A DNA stretch of 64,000 nucleotides from Liolophura sinensis. Lineage: Eukaryota > Mollusca > Polyplacophora > Chitonida > Chitonidae. The stretch covers positions 10,082,706-10,146,705 of the forward strand of contig NC_088296.1 of the NCBI RefSeq assembly GCF_032854445.1, given 5' to 3'. Of the stretch, positions 21,695-33,571 are shown in pieces (positions within the stretch are counted from its first letter, which is position 1; every line of letters begins with the position of its first letter). The notes under the pieces are model-generated. The model was not told the DNA's origin and searched no databases. It saw only the letters and a program-made list of their open reading frames with translations. Position numbers and translations under genes: made by a program.

Positions 21695-22974
21695 ACTGAT
21701 GCTGCAGTATACCGTGGAACCCCAGTGCCAGCTTATCAGTACAGGAAACCATTTCCTGCCTTAAAATCTCGCGAATCCGTTCCGGCAACAAAGATATTGC
21801 GTGACGGTGCTGACAGCAATTCCTCTGATGTAGACACATGCGAACAAAGACCCGGCCAGCCTTCGAAGCATCAATCTGTTTGCCACGTTAAAATGTTGAT
21901 GTCAGATAAAAGATTCAAAAACTGCAACACTGTGAACATCAAATTTCCTCAACTTTGACTCTGATAATCATGCAAAACATCATACACAGACTCATCTGAC
22001 ATGCAATGTAATAGAAGACCTACAGACAGTGACGGATATCAATGTAACTTTGCCTCAGGCATGTACAGCATGCTAAACTGAAATCGATCTGTTATACATC
22101 ATCGGTGAAATATCTTACTTCACTTTTTATCAAAGGAACATGTAAGTAATGCGGACTAAGGTTGTGTATTATTTATACTATATCTTCAATGGTTAACACT
22201 TTTGTTATTACACTTTGATATGACCCTGCTAGTGAACTTGATCAGGCACCGAAAATGGCGGCATTCGGTAATAATTTTTTCTGAATACAACTGCATACAT
22301 GTTCGTACAATATGTAAATGCACATTGTTGACTTTGATATTTTACTCTTAAAAGCATTCGTGTGGCTGAACTGATTGAATATTGGACAACTGCACTGGTA
22401 CACCGGCCATCTTGCGCTTACTCGATCGGAGATAACGAAACGTCACTTTGGTCCTGCAACGTAAAAGATTAGCACACACAGAAGCACGCACAAAAATATA
22501 CAACTTCACTGATTTAAACACCAACAATCACTTTACCTTGTTGGGGCAACACATTTCTTTGTCCTGAGGATTTCGTGCTGTTGATGTCACCGTGTCAGTT
22601 GGTTTGAGGAAATTTGAAAAGAAAAAAAAAACGCGGGCTATATATATACAGCCGTCGATAGGGTGTCGTAATAAACCTACCTTTCCCTCTCTTAGTACAC
22701 CATTTGTATGGCAACAAAAGCATCAATAAAAAAGAAAACAAAACAAACGATGTGATCTCAGTTTTATTCATAATAACGACATAATAAAGGACTTTAACTA
22801 CACGGATGTAAAATCCGTGTAATAGTCTGGCTCTTGCAGGCAACTCAGTTGGCTACCTGCCATACGTAATGCATACTACACGCATGTAAGAGCTGTATAG
22901 AACCCATTCTATGCGCGTGTTCATAGTGCTGACCTTTTTGTTGTACTGTACCTGTTTTCGCATCCCCTGAATAG
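21695..22974. other. Non-coding
   Basis: Nothing recognised. It contains an A-run near 22621 and a TA-rich patch near 22641. Confidence 0.4.
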
Positions 22975-23136
22975 CTCTCAGGGAATAATTCCTGATAGGG
23001 ATGGTGATATTATTAACGTATCCGAAGAGGAAATTTGCCATGAATTTAAAATCACATGCGAAACGCTTCACTAATAAGAAATCTGGTTACATCCTTAAGG
23101 TAAATACATCTTAACCTAAACACTACCTCCCTTCCG

Positions 23137-23364
23137 TTGTATATCTACATTGGCCTTTATAAAGTTCATGTAGATTTATACATCCCTAACCCTACGCGTT
23201 GCTTCACTTGCCAAAAATTCGGTCACCGCAAGGGCCGGTGTGAAAATAAACTGGTTTGTTTCCGGTGCTTCAGTAAGGGACATGATAATTTCTGCTGCAG
23301 CAGCACCGTTAAGTGCGGTCGAGATCATATGGCCTCATCTAAGGACTGTCCAATTTTTCGCTGA
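23137..23364 (+). pseudogene. ORF1 (gag-like) C-terminal zinc knuckles, copy 1
   Basis: The translation has NPTRCFTCQKFGHRKGRC, then CFRCFSKGHD and KCGRDHMASSKDCP. These are successive CCHC-type knuckles as found in ORF1 nucleic-acid chaperones of Jockey and I elements. The second and third knuckles are imperfect. The reading ends at a stop near 23362. ORF1 protein binds element RNA in the ribonucleoprotein particle. Confidence 0.82.
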
Positions 23365-23899
23365 AGTAAAGGAGATAATCAACCTAAAAATTAAAAACAT
23401 CTTATAAGGAGGCTCGCAGATTGGTCTCACCTAATACTTCTCTGCATACTTTGTTTGCCAAAGTGGTCAAGCGAGTAGTATCTGTTACTACTCAAACCTC
23501 ATCGAATTGACCCATTAAAAACGACAAAGTACCACTTCTGACAAAGTACCACTTCTGTCAACCTTTTGCTCAAATAGCGCTAAGTTCTTGTTCAACCCAG
23601 ACTACTTAAGAAAATAAGCAAAATAAGAAAAGAAAATAGTGCCCAACAACCTGATAAACTTGAACCTAATAATAATAAAAGTTTTAAACCAACCAACAAA
23701 GTAATACTAATAAAACTAATAAACCTACTGGACGCACAGAGCGTCCCTCTAAGGCCACGAGAGACCCTGTCCAAGCTTTTAGTAAGTTTGAATTGTTGGA
23801 GAACGTTCACTCTTTTACATCAGATGCAGATGTGATGGATACACAGCAGGAGGAAGATCTTCGAGCCGATCTCCAAGGAAGTGTCGTCCTCTGTCCAAA

Positions 23900-26800
23900 C
23901 AGAACAAAACTCTTGAGATCTTAAGGTAAATTTTATTTCAATAACTTAGCTAGTTCAATCATTAAATTCTATTGCCCTCACCTGAAGAGGTCTGACAAAG
24001 ATAGAATAACTCCTAAAAATTACTCACTTTATAGTATCGATTGCATTGAAGAAGAGCAAGCTCTAGGCGGTTCCTCTATCTTCATAAATAACAAAATTGT
24101 TCATAGTCCTGTTGCTCTGGATACAGAGCTCTCCGAAACAATCACTTTGTGTTCGGTTTATATTACTCCACTTTCTTCTTGGTCAGCTTCTCAGTTACAT
24201 AATTTAAAGGAACATTTACCTAAACCCTTTATAATAATGGGTAATTTTAGTTCCCATAACCCCCTGTGGGGTAGTAATAACATAAATAATGAGGGTCAGA
24301 TAGTGGAAGACTTCTTATCAAAGGAGGAACTGTGTTGTTTCAATGATGGTTCTAATACCTATTTACACCCGGTAATGGTACTTACTCTGCTGTTGATCTC
24401 ACTATCACAGATCCATCACGTCTCCCTGATTTTTCTTGGACGGGGCATGACAATCTTTGTGAAATTGACCGTTTCCCTATTGTCCTAGAGCATATCACTC
24501 CTAATTTTTTAGAACGTGTAGCTAGATGTAAATTCGATAACGCAGATTGGATCGCATTTGAAATGTATGTGAGGCTGATATCACCCCAGATAACCTCAAG
24601 GCATCAGATGATCTTGTATTAAGACCTCGACAAATCCACAAGTAAACCCTGGTGCGACAATGACTGTCGAAAAACCGTCAAGAACCGAAAGAAGACTGAA
24701 CGCGAATTTAATCATTGTCCTACTGATAATAATTTAATCAATGTTTTAGAGCTAAGGGTTGTCGATTAAGTCCAAGAGATGATCTTGTTGGTGGAACTTT
24801 GTTTCGGGCTTTACGCCAAAAACAACCATGTGTAAGGCCTGGAACATGGTTCAGAAAGTTAAGCGCCAAAATAATAAAGGAAAAGTCAAGCATTTATAAG
24901 ATGGAGATAATATATTAACCTCTCCATCCGATATAGCTAATAAATTAGCTGAGACTGTTTCAAAGAAATCTGCTTCTGAGAATCATCCTTCAGAATTCCA
25001 ATATATCAAAAACCAGAAGAAAATAAAATTAAATTGCCCTTCTCTTGTAAAAGTTTAGAAGATTATACTATCGATATTTTATTATCGATGAACTTAAAAC
25101 TACATTTAAAAAGGCACACGATACTGCTTGTGGTCCTGATAACCTATATTTGTTTCTGAACCATTTACCACCTGAGCCACTTTACTCTCTTGGACATGCT
25201 CAATATTTCGATAATGGGTAATTTTCCACCGTCATGGAGGGTGGCGTGTATTATTCCGGTTTCCAGGCGGGTAAGGGTCATACTGATCCGTCTAATTACC
25301 GTCCCATAGCTCTTATCAGCTGCGTCTGTAAAACTATAAAACAAATTATAGACTTGTTTGGTTTTTACATGCAATTTAATGTTTAATATACAGTGCGGTT
25401 TTCGGCAAGGTCGATCAACTTTAGATCACCTTGTTTGACTTGAAACCTTCATTCGTGATAGTTTTATTAGTAATGAACATGTGGTGTCAGTATTTTTTTT
25501 ACCTTGAAAAGGCCTTCGACACCACATGGAAATGTGGTATTTTAAATGGTGTCGCGGATATAAGGTCGATTGACGATATTTATATCAGAATTTTTATCTG
25601 ATCATCAGTTAAAGGTACAGGTGGGGTCCAGTCTTTCTGACTCTTATGAGCAGGAAATGAGTGTTCCTCAGGGCACTATATTATCGCCAATGTTGGTCAG
25701 CATGAAAATGAATACCTTAGCAAAAGCATAACATCTGGCACAGAGGGTTCTTCATGCGTGGGTGATTTCCTTTTATGCTACCGAGCTAAAAAAATATGAA
25801 TAACATCGAACGTCAGCCGCAGCTTTGTTTGAGGAAGATCGAGAAATGGGCAACTGAATACGGTTTTAGATTTTTAACGTTTAAAACTGTCGGTATGCAT
25901 TTTTGTAATAAATGGCAATTTCATCTTGACTCTAAAATTTTGTGGTAAACGGATTAAAATTATTGGTGACGCTAAATTACTGGGTATAACATTCGATCAT
26001 AAATTATCTTTTATACCTCATGTGAAAATGCTTAAAGCTACATGTACAAGCTTTCGATATAATCAAGGTCGTGTATAACACCGATTGGAGTGCTGACCGA
26101 TCTATTTTATTAAGCTTGTATCGTTCTCTGGTGAGGTCTAAATTGGACTATGGGTCAATCATTTAAGGTTCCGCTAGACTATCGTATATAAAGATGTTGG
26201 ATCCTGTCCATCATCAAGGTTTGCGGCTTTTTCGTTTTTAATGGGCCTTGGTGCTTTTAGAACATCGCCAGTAGAGAGTTGAGACGTTCAGGCAAATAAA
26301 ACTTTTTGATATAGCAGAGGTATAAAACTGAGCCTTCAGTATGCTACAAAAATTAAAGCTCATTCTACAAACCCTGCCTACGACTGTGTTTTCAATCCAT
26401 CAGATGTAGATTAAGTATAAATTAAGTCCCAGTAAGATCCCTTCGTTCTGTCTTTGTATACGGGACCATATTGAGAAAGCTAACTTCAAGCCAGAGGAGG
26501 TAGACCTGGTGTCTTCCGAAGTCTCCTTCAATAGCTACTCCCACAACTGAATACAATCGGATACAAATCATCTTATAATTTAACAAAGTTTTGCTGAAAT
26601 TAAGGCTAATTATATGGATTATAAATTTATATACAATGACGGGTCAAAGGATGGAGACAGAGTTGCGGCTATCTTAGAACAGCGCGTCACTTCTCTTCGT
26701 CTTTTTTTCTGTCGAGGCTATACCCCTGGCCTTATCATACGTGCCCAGAGGGCAGTCATGTGCAGTGACTCGCCGTCTTGCTTTTAGCAATTGAAAATAA

Positions 26801-27365
26801 TAAATTTAAAAATCCACTAATTCTTGAGATAATAGCCAAACACAGAAAACTAATTAAAAGAGGTATTAAAAAGATATTATATTCCGTTGGATACCAAGTC
26901 ATATTGGTATCCATGGAAACACAGTCGTAGACAGGGAAGCGAAAGCTGCCCTATATAAACCTGTATCTCGTGTTAAAATCCCGCATACTGAAATGAGGTG
27001 TAATATTCTTAAATATATTCGTCGCCTTTGGCAGGGTGAATGGGACTTGCAGATCCATAATAAACTGCATGTTTTTCATCCTGCCATTGGCTATAATTTT
27101 TATACTTGTCGAATGCCTCGTAGAGACGAAGTAGTTTTCGGCATTCTCGCCTAACACATAATTTCATCTTAGATGGAAGTAGCGCTCCGAGTGTGTTGGA
27201 TGTGACGCCCAGTAAGGCATCAAACATATCCTGGTTGACTGTGTAGACTTTGACCATGTTTGGCAAAGATTCTACACCGACAACTCCATATATGATTTAT
27301 TTGACAGCATCACTGGCGATGTTGTCATAAAATATTTGAGGGCCATTGGCCTATATCATAAAATA
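23900..27365 (+). pseudogene. ORF2 (endonuclease, reverse transcriptase, RNase H), copy 1
   Basis: Endonuclease pieces lie at about 23930-24490, including GGSSIFINN and MGNFSSHNPLWGS; the latter aligns with the family's GDFNxHxxxWG catalytic block but reads N in place of the first D. Reverse-transcriptase pieces run from about 25060: KKAHDTACGPDN, then SNYRPIALISCVCK near 25290, QCGFRQGRSTLDHL near 25390 and GDFLLCYRA near 25760 where YxDD is expected. Further pieces include KLLGITFDHKLSFIPH and SIMxxG-like blocks to 26200. An RNase H start, YNDGSKDGD, is near 26635. The C-terminus VVIKYLRAIGLYHKI lies at about 27325-27365. At least a dozen frame breaks are present. Confidence 0.82.
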
Positions 27366-27642
27366 TGAATTTTCATTGTCATAAATATTTGCAGATAAAA
27401 GTTATATACATGCAGATTTATAGACATATTATTTTTTAAATATGTTGGCTTTCGAGGTTTAACAGCTTTGGTTTTTCCTTATTTGATTCTAAACATGTCC
27501 AAACATTTATGTTTCGTTTTTGATGTTCTCACCAACATATCTAAAACCTCAGACGCCTGGTGTTTTCACCATGTTCTCGCCAGGAGATGGCTAAAATATT
27601 TCCGATGTGGCGTTAAGCCATGATCCTTCACTCATTCATTCG

Positions 27643-27752
27643 TCCATGGGTACACGATGGTGGAAACCAGATAGATGACTTTTGTGTCTTGCTATGGAGT
27701 AACACTGATCTCGCAGAGTGATGGAAAGACGTGAGCATCTCATCAGTTCATA
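27643..27752. other. Junction sequence
   Basis: Short spacer between the retrotransposon tail and the FN3-like duplication. Nothing recognised. Confidence 0.4.
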
Positions 27753-28254
27753 GATACCAACCCGCTGGTTGATCTAGCCAAGGCCACAAAGCCTGTCAAG
27801 AAGGGCACCGTGATTGTAGTCGACGTCACGGAGTATGCCATCCGAATCCTCAGAAACTTACTGGGTTGAAGGTTGACAGCGTCACGGCGACCAGTGCCAT
27901 AGTGGTGTATTGGTTGCCCTTCCATGGAAAGACATATTCTCGCAAAGCTGTGGTGAAAAGAGACTCTCAGAATACTATGAAAGAAGTACATGTACAGCGC
28001 AGAGATACCAACCCGCTGGTTGATCTAGTCAAGGCCACCAAGCCTGTCAAGAACGGCACCGTGATTGTAGTCGACGTCACGGAGGATGCCATCCGGATCC
28101 TCAGAAACTTACTGGGTTGAAGGCTGACAGCGTCACGGCGACCAGTGCCATAGTGGTGTATTGGTTGCCCTTCCATGGAAAGACATATTCTCGCAAAGTT
28201 GTGGTGAAAAGAGACTCTCAGAATACTATTAAAGAAGTACATGTACAGCTCAGA
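27753..28254 (+). pseudogene. FN3-like segment in two tandem copies (251-bp period)
   Basis: The units start with GATACCAACCCGCTGG at 27753 and 28004 and are about 97% identical. Translated, each gives LKVDSVTATSAIVVYW, KTYSRKxVVKRDS, NPLVDLVKATKPVK and TVIVVDVTEDAIRILRNLL. This has the alternating hydrophobic pattern and tryptophan expected of a fibronectin type III beta sandwich, about 84 residues per unit. Because 251 is not a multiple of three, the frame is lost at each LLG junction, so the array cannot be translated as one chain. The best guess is a duplicated fragment of a host extracellular-protein gene. The similarity to FN3 is judged by eye and is not certain. Confidence 0.45.
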
Positions 28255-28345
28255 GAGAAAGACCAGAGAAAGGACGACAGTATGATAGCTGGCAAATGTT
28301 CACATATAACTGGTGAAATACGGTCTCTTATTAATTTGCCTTAGT
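28255..28345 (+). repeat. Terminal direct repeat of composite A, left
   Basis: It shares GACxACAGTxTGATAG and GGYGAAATACG with 30478-30572, 32275-32370 and 45890-45980, plus a following TTAxTTTxCCT block. Confidence 0.65.
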
Positions 28346-28734
28346 CTGTTTTTTTTTTCTAACTGTAGATGCAGTAAGGTTAATGGGAGCTAATAGTAAG
28401 CGTTGTATCCAAACTAGAGGCCAAGCGGTCAACCGGTAAATCAGTATCCAAAGTCAAATTACAATGGCGTCTGTTGCTAACACTTATATTTGTATTCCGA
28501 TGACAATTTTTATTTGCAATAAAATACGGAGATTCAAAATACTTAAAATGCAAGTTTTTAAAACTACAGACATATGGGAAATTCCATTTGTGCTACTTAG
28601 CGGGCAGGATAACGATGGTGACAGTTTGGTTTGACGTGTGCTCTTGTGACCTCCCATGATCGATTTACAGTTAAAGCCCGGCTGTATTATATAGTAGCAA
28701 GTCAAAATGGATTCATTTACATTAAAATTTATTG

Positions 28735-30200
28735 GGGTCAGTTACAGTATAAGTGCAGGTACATTGATGATTCCTTGTGGAACGATGCGCTGATGGAGGA
28801 AACCACTGGCCACAAGGGATCAGATTGGAATCGTATACTAGTATATAAAGCACAAGTCCAAGTGAAGTATCTCGTAATAGTTGTGTATTTGGGGATAAAT
28901 ATCTGTCACCGAAAGTAATATAACACACTGGTTGAAAACCCAGGCTGAGCACAGGTACATTGATGACCCTAGGGGAACGTGACGCTGATGGAGGAAACCA
29001 CGGGCCACAAGGGATCAGGTTTGAGTCGTAAAAAGTAGAAGTTAAGTATATAGTAAAATTTACATGTTTAGGGATGTCCAAGCCTCCAAAGGCAAGATGG
29101 TACATCGGTGACTCTTGGTCGAATGAGGCTCTGATGGAGGAAACCACCGGCCAAAAGGGATCAGTTTTGAGTCGTAAAAAGTAGAAGTTATGTATATAAT
29201 AAAATTTACATGTTTAGGGATGTCCAAGCCTCCAAAGGCAAGATGATACATTGGTGACTCTTGGTCGAATGGGGCTCTGATGGAGGAGACCACCGGCCAA
29301 AAGGGATCAGTTTTGAGTCGTAAAAAGTAGAAGTTATGTATATAATAAAATTTACATGTTTAGGGATGTCCCAGTTTCTAAAGGCAAGATGGTATATCGG
29401 TTATTCTTGGTCGAATGGGGCTCTGATGGAGGAAACCACCGGCCAAAAGGGATCAGTTTTGAGTCGTAAAAAGTAGAAGTTAAGTATATAGCAAAATTTA
29501 CACGTTTAGGGATGTCCCAGTTTCTAAAGGCAAGATGGTATATCGGTGACTCTTGGTCGAATGGGGCTCTGATGGAGGAAACCACCGGCCAAAAGGGATC
29601 AGGTTTGAGTCGTAAAAAGTAGAAGTTAAGTATATAGGAAAATTTACATGTTGAGGGATGTCCCAGTTTCCAAAGGCAAGATGGTACATGGGTGACTCTT
29701 GGCGGAATGGGACTATAATGGAGGAAACCACGGGCCACAAGGGATCAGGTATGAGTCGTAAAAGGTAGAAGTTAGGTATATAGCAAAATTTACACGTTTA
29801 GGGATGTCCCAGCTTCCAAAGGCAAAATGGTACATCGGTGACTCTTGGTCGAATGGGGCTCTGATGGAGGAAACCACCGGCCAAAAGGGATTGGGTTTGA
29901 GTCGTAAAAAGTAGAAGTTAGGTATATAGGAAAATTTACACGTTTAGGGATGTCCCAGCTTCCAAAGGCAAGATGGTACATCAGTGACTCTTGGTCGAAT
30001 GGGGCTCTGATGGAGGAAACCACCGGCCAAAAGGGATCAGGTTACAGTATAAGTCGTGAAAAGTAGAAGTTAAGTATATAGCAAAATTTACATGTTTAGG
30101 GATGTCCCAGCTTCCAAAGGCAAGATGGTACATCGGTGACTCTTGGTCGAATGGGGCTCTGATGGAGGAAACCACCGGTCAAAAGGGATCAGGCTTTGGT
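28735..30200 (+). repeat. Tandem array, 146-bp unit, about ten copies
   Basis: TACATYGGTGACTCTTGG-type starts fall at 28759, 28953, 29101, 29247, 29393, 29539, 29685, 29831, 29977 and 30129. The central spacing is exactly 146 bp; the first spacing is 194, the second 148 and the last 152. Units contain GGAGGAAACCACCGGCC and AAAAGGGATCAG. Minus-strand ORFs of 64-141 codons come from the unit being open in several frames; 146 is not divisible by three, so they are not supported as genes. Confidence 0.95.
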
Positions 30201-30477
30201 GCTTTTAGGGCTGCATTCAATAAGCCTGTTAATTTTGCACTTTATATTCTTTACTGTCAGGTTTTTTTTTGCTGGTTTGTGATGAACGTTGTTTTGGGAA
30301 TTGGTGTTGCGAATATTATATCAGTGCGTCAATCATATGGTTAACGGCTTTTGAACGAATGTCTTTATGGACGCTTAACGTTTAAAAGCAGGAAATATTT
30401 TAGAACCTTCAAGTCTAGTCTCTTAGCAAAGTTTACACCCGTGTGTGGGTAATATAATTAAAAACGTACAGCATGGA

Positions 30478-30572
30478 GAGTAAAACCAGATCAGCGACTA
30501 CAGTGTGATAGCAAATGGTTACACATTATCGGCGAAATACGTCCTCATGTTAGTTTACCTGCGGAGGTATTT
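30478..30572 (+). repeat. Terminal direct repeat of composite A, right
   Basis: It reads AGAGTAAAACCAGATCAGCG, then CAGTGTGATAG, GGCGAAATACGTCCTC and TTTACCTGC. It is closest to 45890-45980. Confidence 0.7.
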
Positions 30573-30580
30573 TATTCTAA

Positions 30581-32261
30581 CTCTTTTATGATTACTCAAA
30601 ATGCTATGTTGTCATAATGTTTAAAAAGTCTCGTGAAAACAATGGAATGGGACAACTAAACAGTGCTATTAATTACCGTCTTGCAATATTGTGTGGACCG
30701 TTCTGTTAACATTGAAAACTACTTACTACTTGACTTCTTTTTGAGATCTGACGTGGCAATTTCTGGACAACGAGGCAACATATACTAATGCAAACCTTGT
30801 CCCTGGATTGTGCTACCTCCCAAAAACGTAGATCCAAAGATTTCAGTATTGCAGGAAAATCGGGCAAAGATCTGTACCGGGAATAGTAGTTTGAAAGTTA
30901 TGATATATTGCTAACACTGTTTCATTTTATAGCGTTAAATCGTGAAGAAATTTATGGACCATGGCGGAAATTGGTTGGGCTTCAGGGTTATCGGTCTTCG
31001 CATATGTCATTGACCTAATTCTCTTTTTTGCTGTTTTCACATTCACAGTAACAGCATTTCATGTTGCTATAATAAAAAAACCTGTTCTTTGTATCGTCAT
31101 TAGGATTTTTGTGTCACCTATGTATACTGCGTAAAAGTTTTACAGGTAACTTAGACACGAGCAGAGATTCAGTACGGTGGAATCTAAACTGGTATACAAG
31201 AGTGTTTTAGATGGTTTAGCCTCGTTTCGCCTGCTTCTTGAATTTTAATTAGAAAATGTAGGTTGGTGAAAGGAGACTCGAGCTGCATTCTTAATCCGTG
31301 AATAATAGGAGGGATTATGGATTACCGAGCAGGGAACTTCTCCAGACCATATGGAGAATCTCCAAGATAAATTTAAAGATTAACAAAAGAATAAAATAGA
31401 TTTCATTTATTTAAAATTTTTAAGTAACATACCATACACATCAAACACATACTAGCTAAGGTGCACCACTCAGGAAGCAAAACTGGAAAGTAGAAGTAGG
31501 CGAAACGAGATTTTTTGATGAATAAAAGTAGGCAAAACGAGATGTCACCATTTAGATTATTGCTGGATTAAACAGGCTTACTTGTGCTGACGAGTTCCCA
31601 ATTTAGCACAAGCAAAGGTACTAGGGGCATCCAATCTGCTATTATGTATGCATTTACCATGACAGGAGGCCGTATTTACGTGTGACCATTTGCCAGGCAT
31701 CACACTTTGGAGCCGGGTGTTTTCAGCGACGGGCAAGTCTATGTAGACGGGTTGCAGGTGTATGTTGGGTTTATGGCCTATCACTGTTGAATTTATTTAG
31801 AACCAAAATAATTTTCCGTCATAAGTACTTAGTTTCAACCGTTACAGCAATTTTCTGGAAATAGATTTTTTGACTGAAATGATTGATTACGACGAATCTT
31901 TGTTGACAGAAACTCTTTAACTGTTCTTTATAGTCTCTAACGTGTATCCACTGATATTCAAAGGGCTGTTCATACAAAGTTACAATGTACATTTGCAGTT
32001 GCCATGGTTGGTCGTTTAAATTAGCTTAGAATTCCTGTACAATAACTGCCTTTCTTTTCACATCTTGTTAAATTTCCTCCAATCAGAATACACAATTGGT
32101 TGGGACAATCTCCTCTCTTCGTCTGGTTCCACCCTTTATTTATATTTGTACCCTTTATTTGCCCCGCAGAATGGGAAGTACCACTGCAGACCTTTTCAGG
32201 ATGACTGATATTAACCCCGCTCTTTGCCAATCAGAAACAAGAACTCCTCTGAAAATATAAA
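30581..32261. other. Non-coding between composite copies
   Basis: No recognised gene. A short duplicated phrase (AAGTAGGCGAAACGAGAT / AAGTAGGCAAAACGAGAT, 31494-31545) is present. Overlapping ORFs at 31578-31864 and 32021-32230 carry no domain I can identify. Confidence 0.4.
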
Positions 32262-32911
32262 AGATAGCCAGTAAAAGGAGAGCACTGACGACAATTGGAT
32301 AGCTAACGAACGATCACACGCAACCGGTGAAGTACGGCCCCGTCAATTTATCCTGACCTAAGGTTTCATAATATCGTCTTATACATTCACAAATTAATCC
32401 ACACCACGATCTCCTCATAGCATGGGCAAACTAAGGTTATAAAAATGCTGCATTTCCATTTTATAAGAACATAAAAAACAATGCACAGGAGCCAGTCGTC
32501 AGGACAGCTTAGATCGGCGATCTCTCCTCTAGTCCCTATTGCTATATGGGATGTGTCTTTGACATGTAGACTTTTGATGTCACTCAGTACACCTATAACT
32601 TACCGTTCATCTGTAGTGCTTTACCGTGCAGACAGATGTAACAGATTACGTAAACAAAGACATTTGTAAAATACAGGACTCGAAGAAAATTCATTTAATA
32701 CTAAAATGCAATAGCATCTACATATTAAAATGTATTTGGTTGGCTGCCAATCCAGCCCAAGTGCAGGTACATTGATGACTCGTGGTGGAACAATGCGTTG
32801 ATTGAGGAAACCACTGGCCTCAAGGGATCAGACTGGACTCGTATATAAAAAGTACAAGTCGAAGTTAAGTATCTGGTAAAAGTTGTTTATTTTGGGATAA
32901 ATGGCTGCCAC
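32262..32911 (+). repeat. Composite repeat copy B, left arm and first array unit
   Basis: The left terminal repeat lies at about 32275-32370 (GACGACAATTGGATAG, CCGGTGAAGTACG). The region just before the array resembles copy A, and GCAGGTACATTGATGACTCG opens an array unit near 32763. Homology to copy A continues to GATAAATGGCTGCCACCG (about 32913), where a Penelope-derived insertion begins. Confidence 0.65.
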
Positions 32912-33322
32912 CGAGGCCAATATAAATATAGGCGTCATGTCCGACATTCATATACCATTCGTAGTCCGTAAAAGGCGTTCCAAGTCGATAATCGCAAGAT
33001 CCATTTCCAAAACAACGATTAACACTAGCTCCCAAAGACAAAGGTATGTAACAAATTATACAAATAAAAAATAAAGCCGGTAACACACAAGAGAGAAGCG
33101 GTCATCAGTTTTCAATGATGCCGGGCAGACAATGGATATTCCAGGCATGGATCCATATCAAAGTTCAAATTCGTAGTCCATGAATGAGTTCCAGATCAAA
33201 TAACAATTAAACAAGTATCTCAGTCGCGCTTTGATTGCAACTGTTCATAAAGGCATCATGCTGATGTAATGAGCATGGCTGCCTTTACGGCCCCTAGCCC
33301 CAGGTTAAGCGGTATTAGTTGA
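32912..33322 (-). repeat. Penelope-like 3' UTR fragment inserted in composite B
   Basis: On the minus strand it runs from CTAATACCGCTTAACCTGG to GACATGACGCCTATATTTAT and matches 6316-6716 and 55015-55412. Copy A is continuous across the same point (about 28910-28935), so this copy is an insertion. It starts inside the UTR, as expected of 5'-truncated reverse-transcribed DNA. Confidence 0.85.
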
Positions 33323-33548
33323 AAACCCAGGCCGACCGCAGGCACATTGATAACCCTCGTGGAAGGAGACACTGATGGAAGAAATCACTGGCCAGAAGGG
33401 ATCAGAATTGAGCCGTGAAAAGTACAAGAAGTCGAAGTTAAGTTAAGTATAAGTTTGGAGATGTCTCAGAATCCAAAGGCAAACTGGTACATTGGTGACT
33501 CTTGGTGGAACGGGGCTCTGATAGAAACCAGAGGCCACAGGTGATCAG
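33323..33548 (+). repeat. Composite repeat copy B, array units up to the Harbinger site
   Basis: GTTGAAAACCCAGGC resumes homology to copy A (28932). Two diverged array units follow and end at GGTGATCAG, exactly where the Harbinger element begins. Confidence 0.75.
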
Positions 33549-33571
33549 GGGCCAATTTTTATAAATTACAC
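33546..33571 (+). repeat. Harbinger 1 left TIR with target triplet
   Basis: CAG, then GGGCCAATTT and ATAAA. Subterminal GTACGG and AAATTTAC motifs recur near the right end. Confidence 0.8.

Larger units (their letters stand above)
22975..27642 (+). mobile_element. Non-LTR retrotransposon, I/Jockey-like, copy 1 (5'-truncated)
   Basis: This 4.7-kb element carries, in order, a CCHC zinc-knuckle ORF1 end, an apurinic-type endonuclease, a reverse transcriptase, an RNase H-like region and a 3' UTR. The 3' UTR ends GAAATATTTCCGATGTGGCGTTAAGCC and CATTCATTC. Homology with copy 2 begins near 22975 (ATAATTCCTGATAGGGATGG), so the 5' UTR and ORF1 start are missing. Presence of RNase H favours the I group. 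Many frame changes and stops show it is inactive. Confidence 0.88.
28235..30580 (+). mobile_element. Composite repeat, copy A (terminal direct repeats plus 146-bp array)
   Basis: A 2.3-kb unit bounded by two related direct repeats (28255-28345 and 30478-30572). It has a leading unique arm, an array of about ten 146-bp units and a trailing arm (30200-30480) that resembles the Penelope-like UTR in AACGTTGTTTTGGGAATTGG. The same order recurs in the interrupted copy B (32262-45985). No protein gene is seen. Unique arms around a central tandem array recall the non-autonomous 'pearl'/Helitron-related elements of bivalves. The terminal direct repeats would also fit an LTR-like or Penelope-derived unit. 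Confidence 0.6.

Noticed and set aside
21313-21958. Overlapping ORFs on both strands up to 159 codons
   Set aside because: They span a perfect 52-bp duplication, lack any recognisable domain, and equal-length openings occur on both strands.
28722-30175. Series of similar minus-strand ORFs (MVSSIRAPFDQES..., 64-141 codons) that could be a repeat-protein gene
   Set aside because: They are one 146-bp tandem unit read repeatedly. The period is not a multiple of three, so no single frame crosses the array, and the same units occur elsewhere interrupted by transposons.
31578-32230. Short ORFs on both strands around 31.6-32.2 kb
   Set aside because: No domain, no repeat homology and no splice-consistent continuation.
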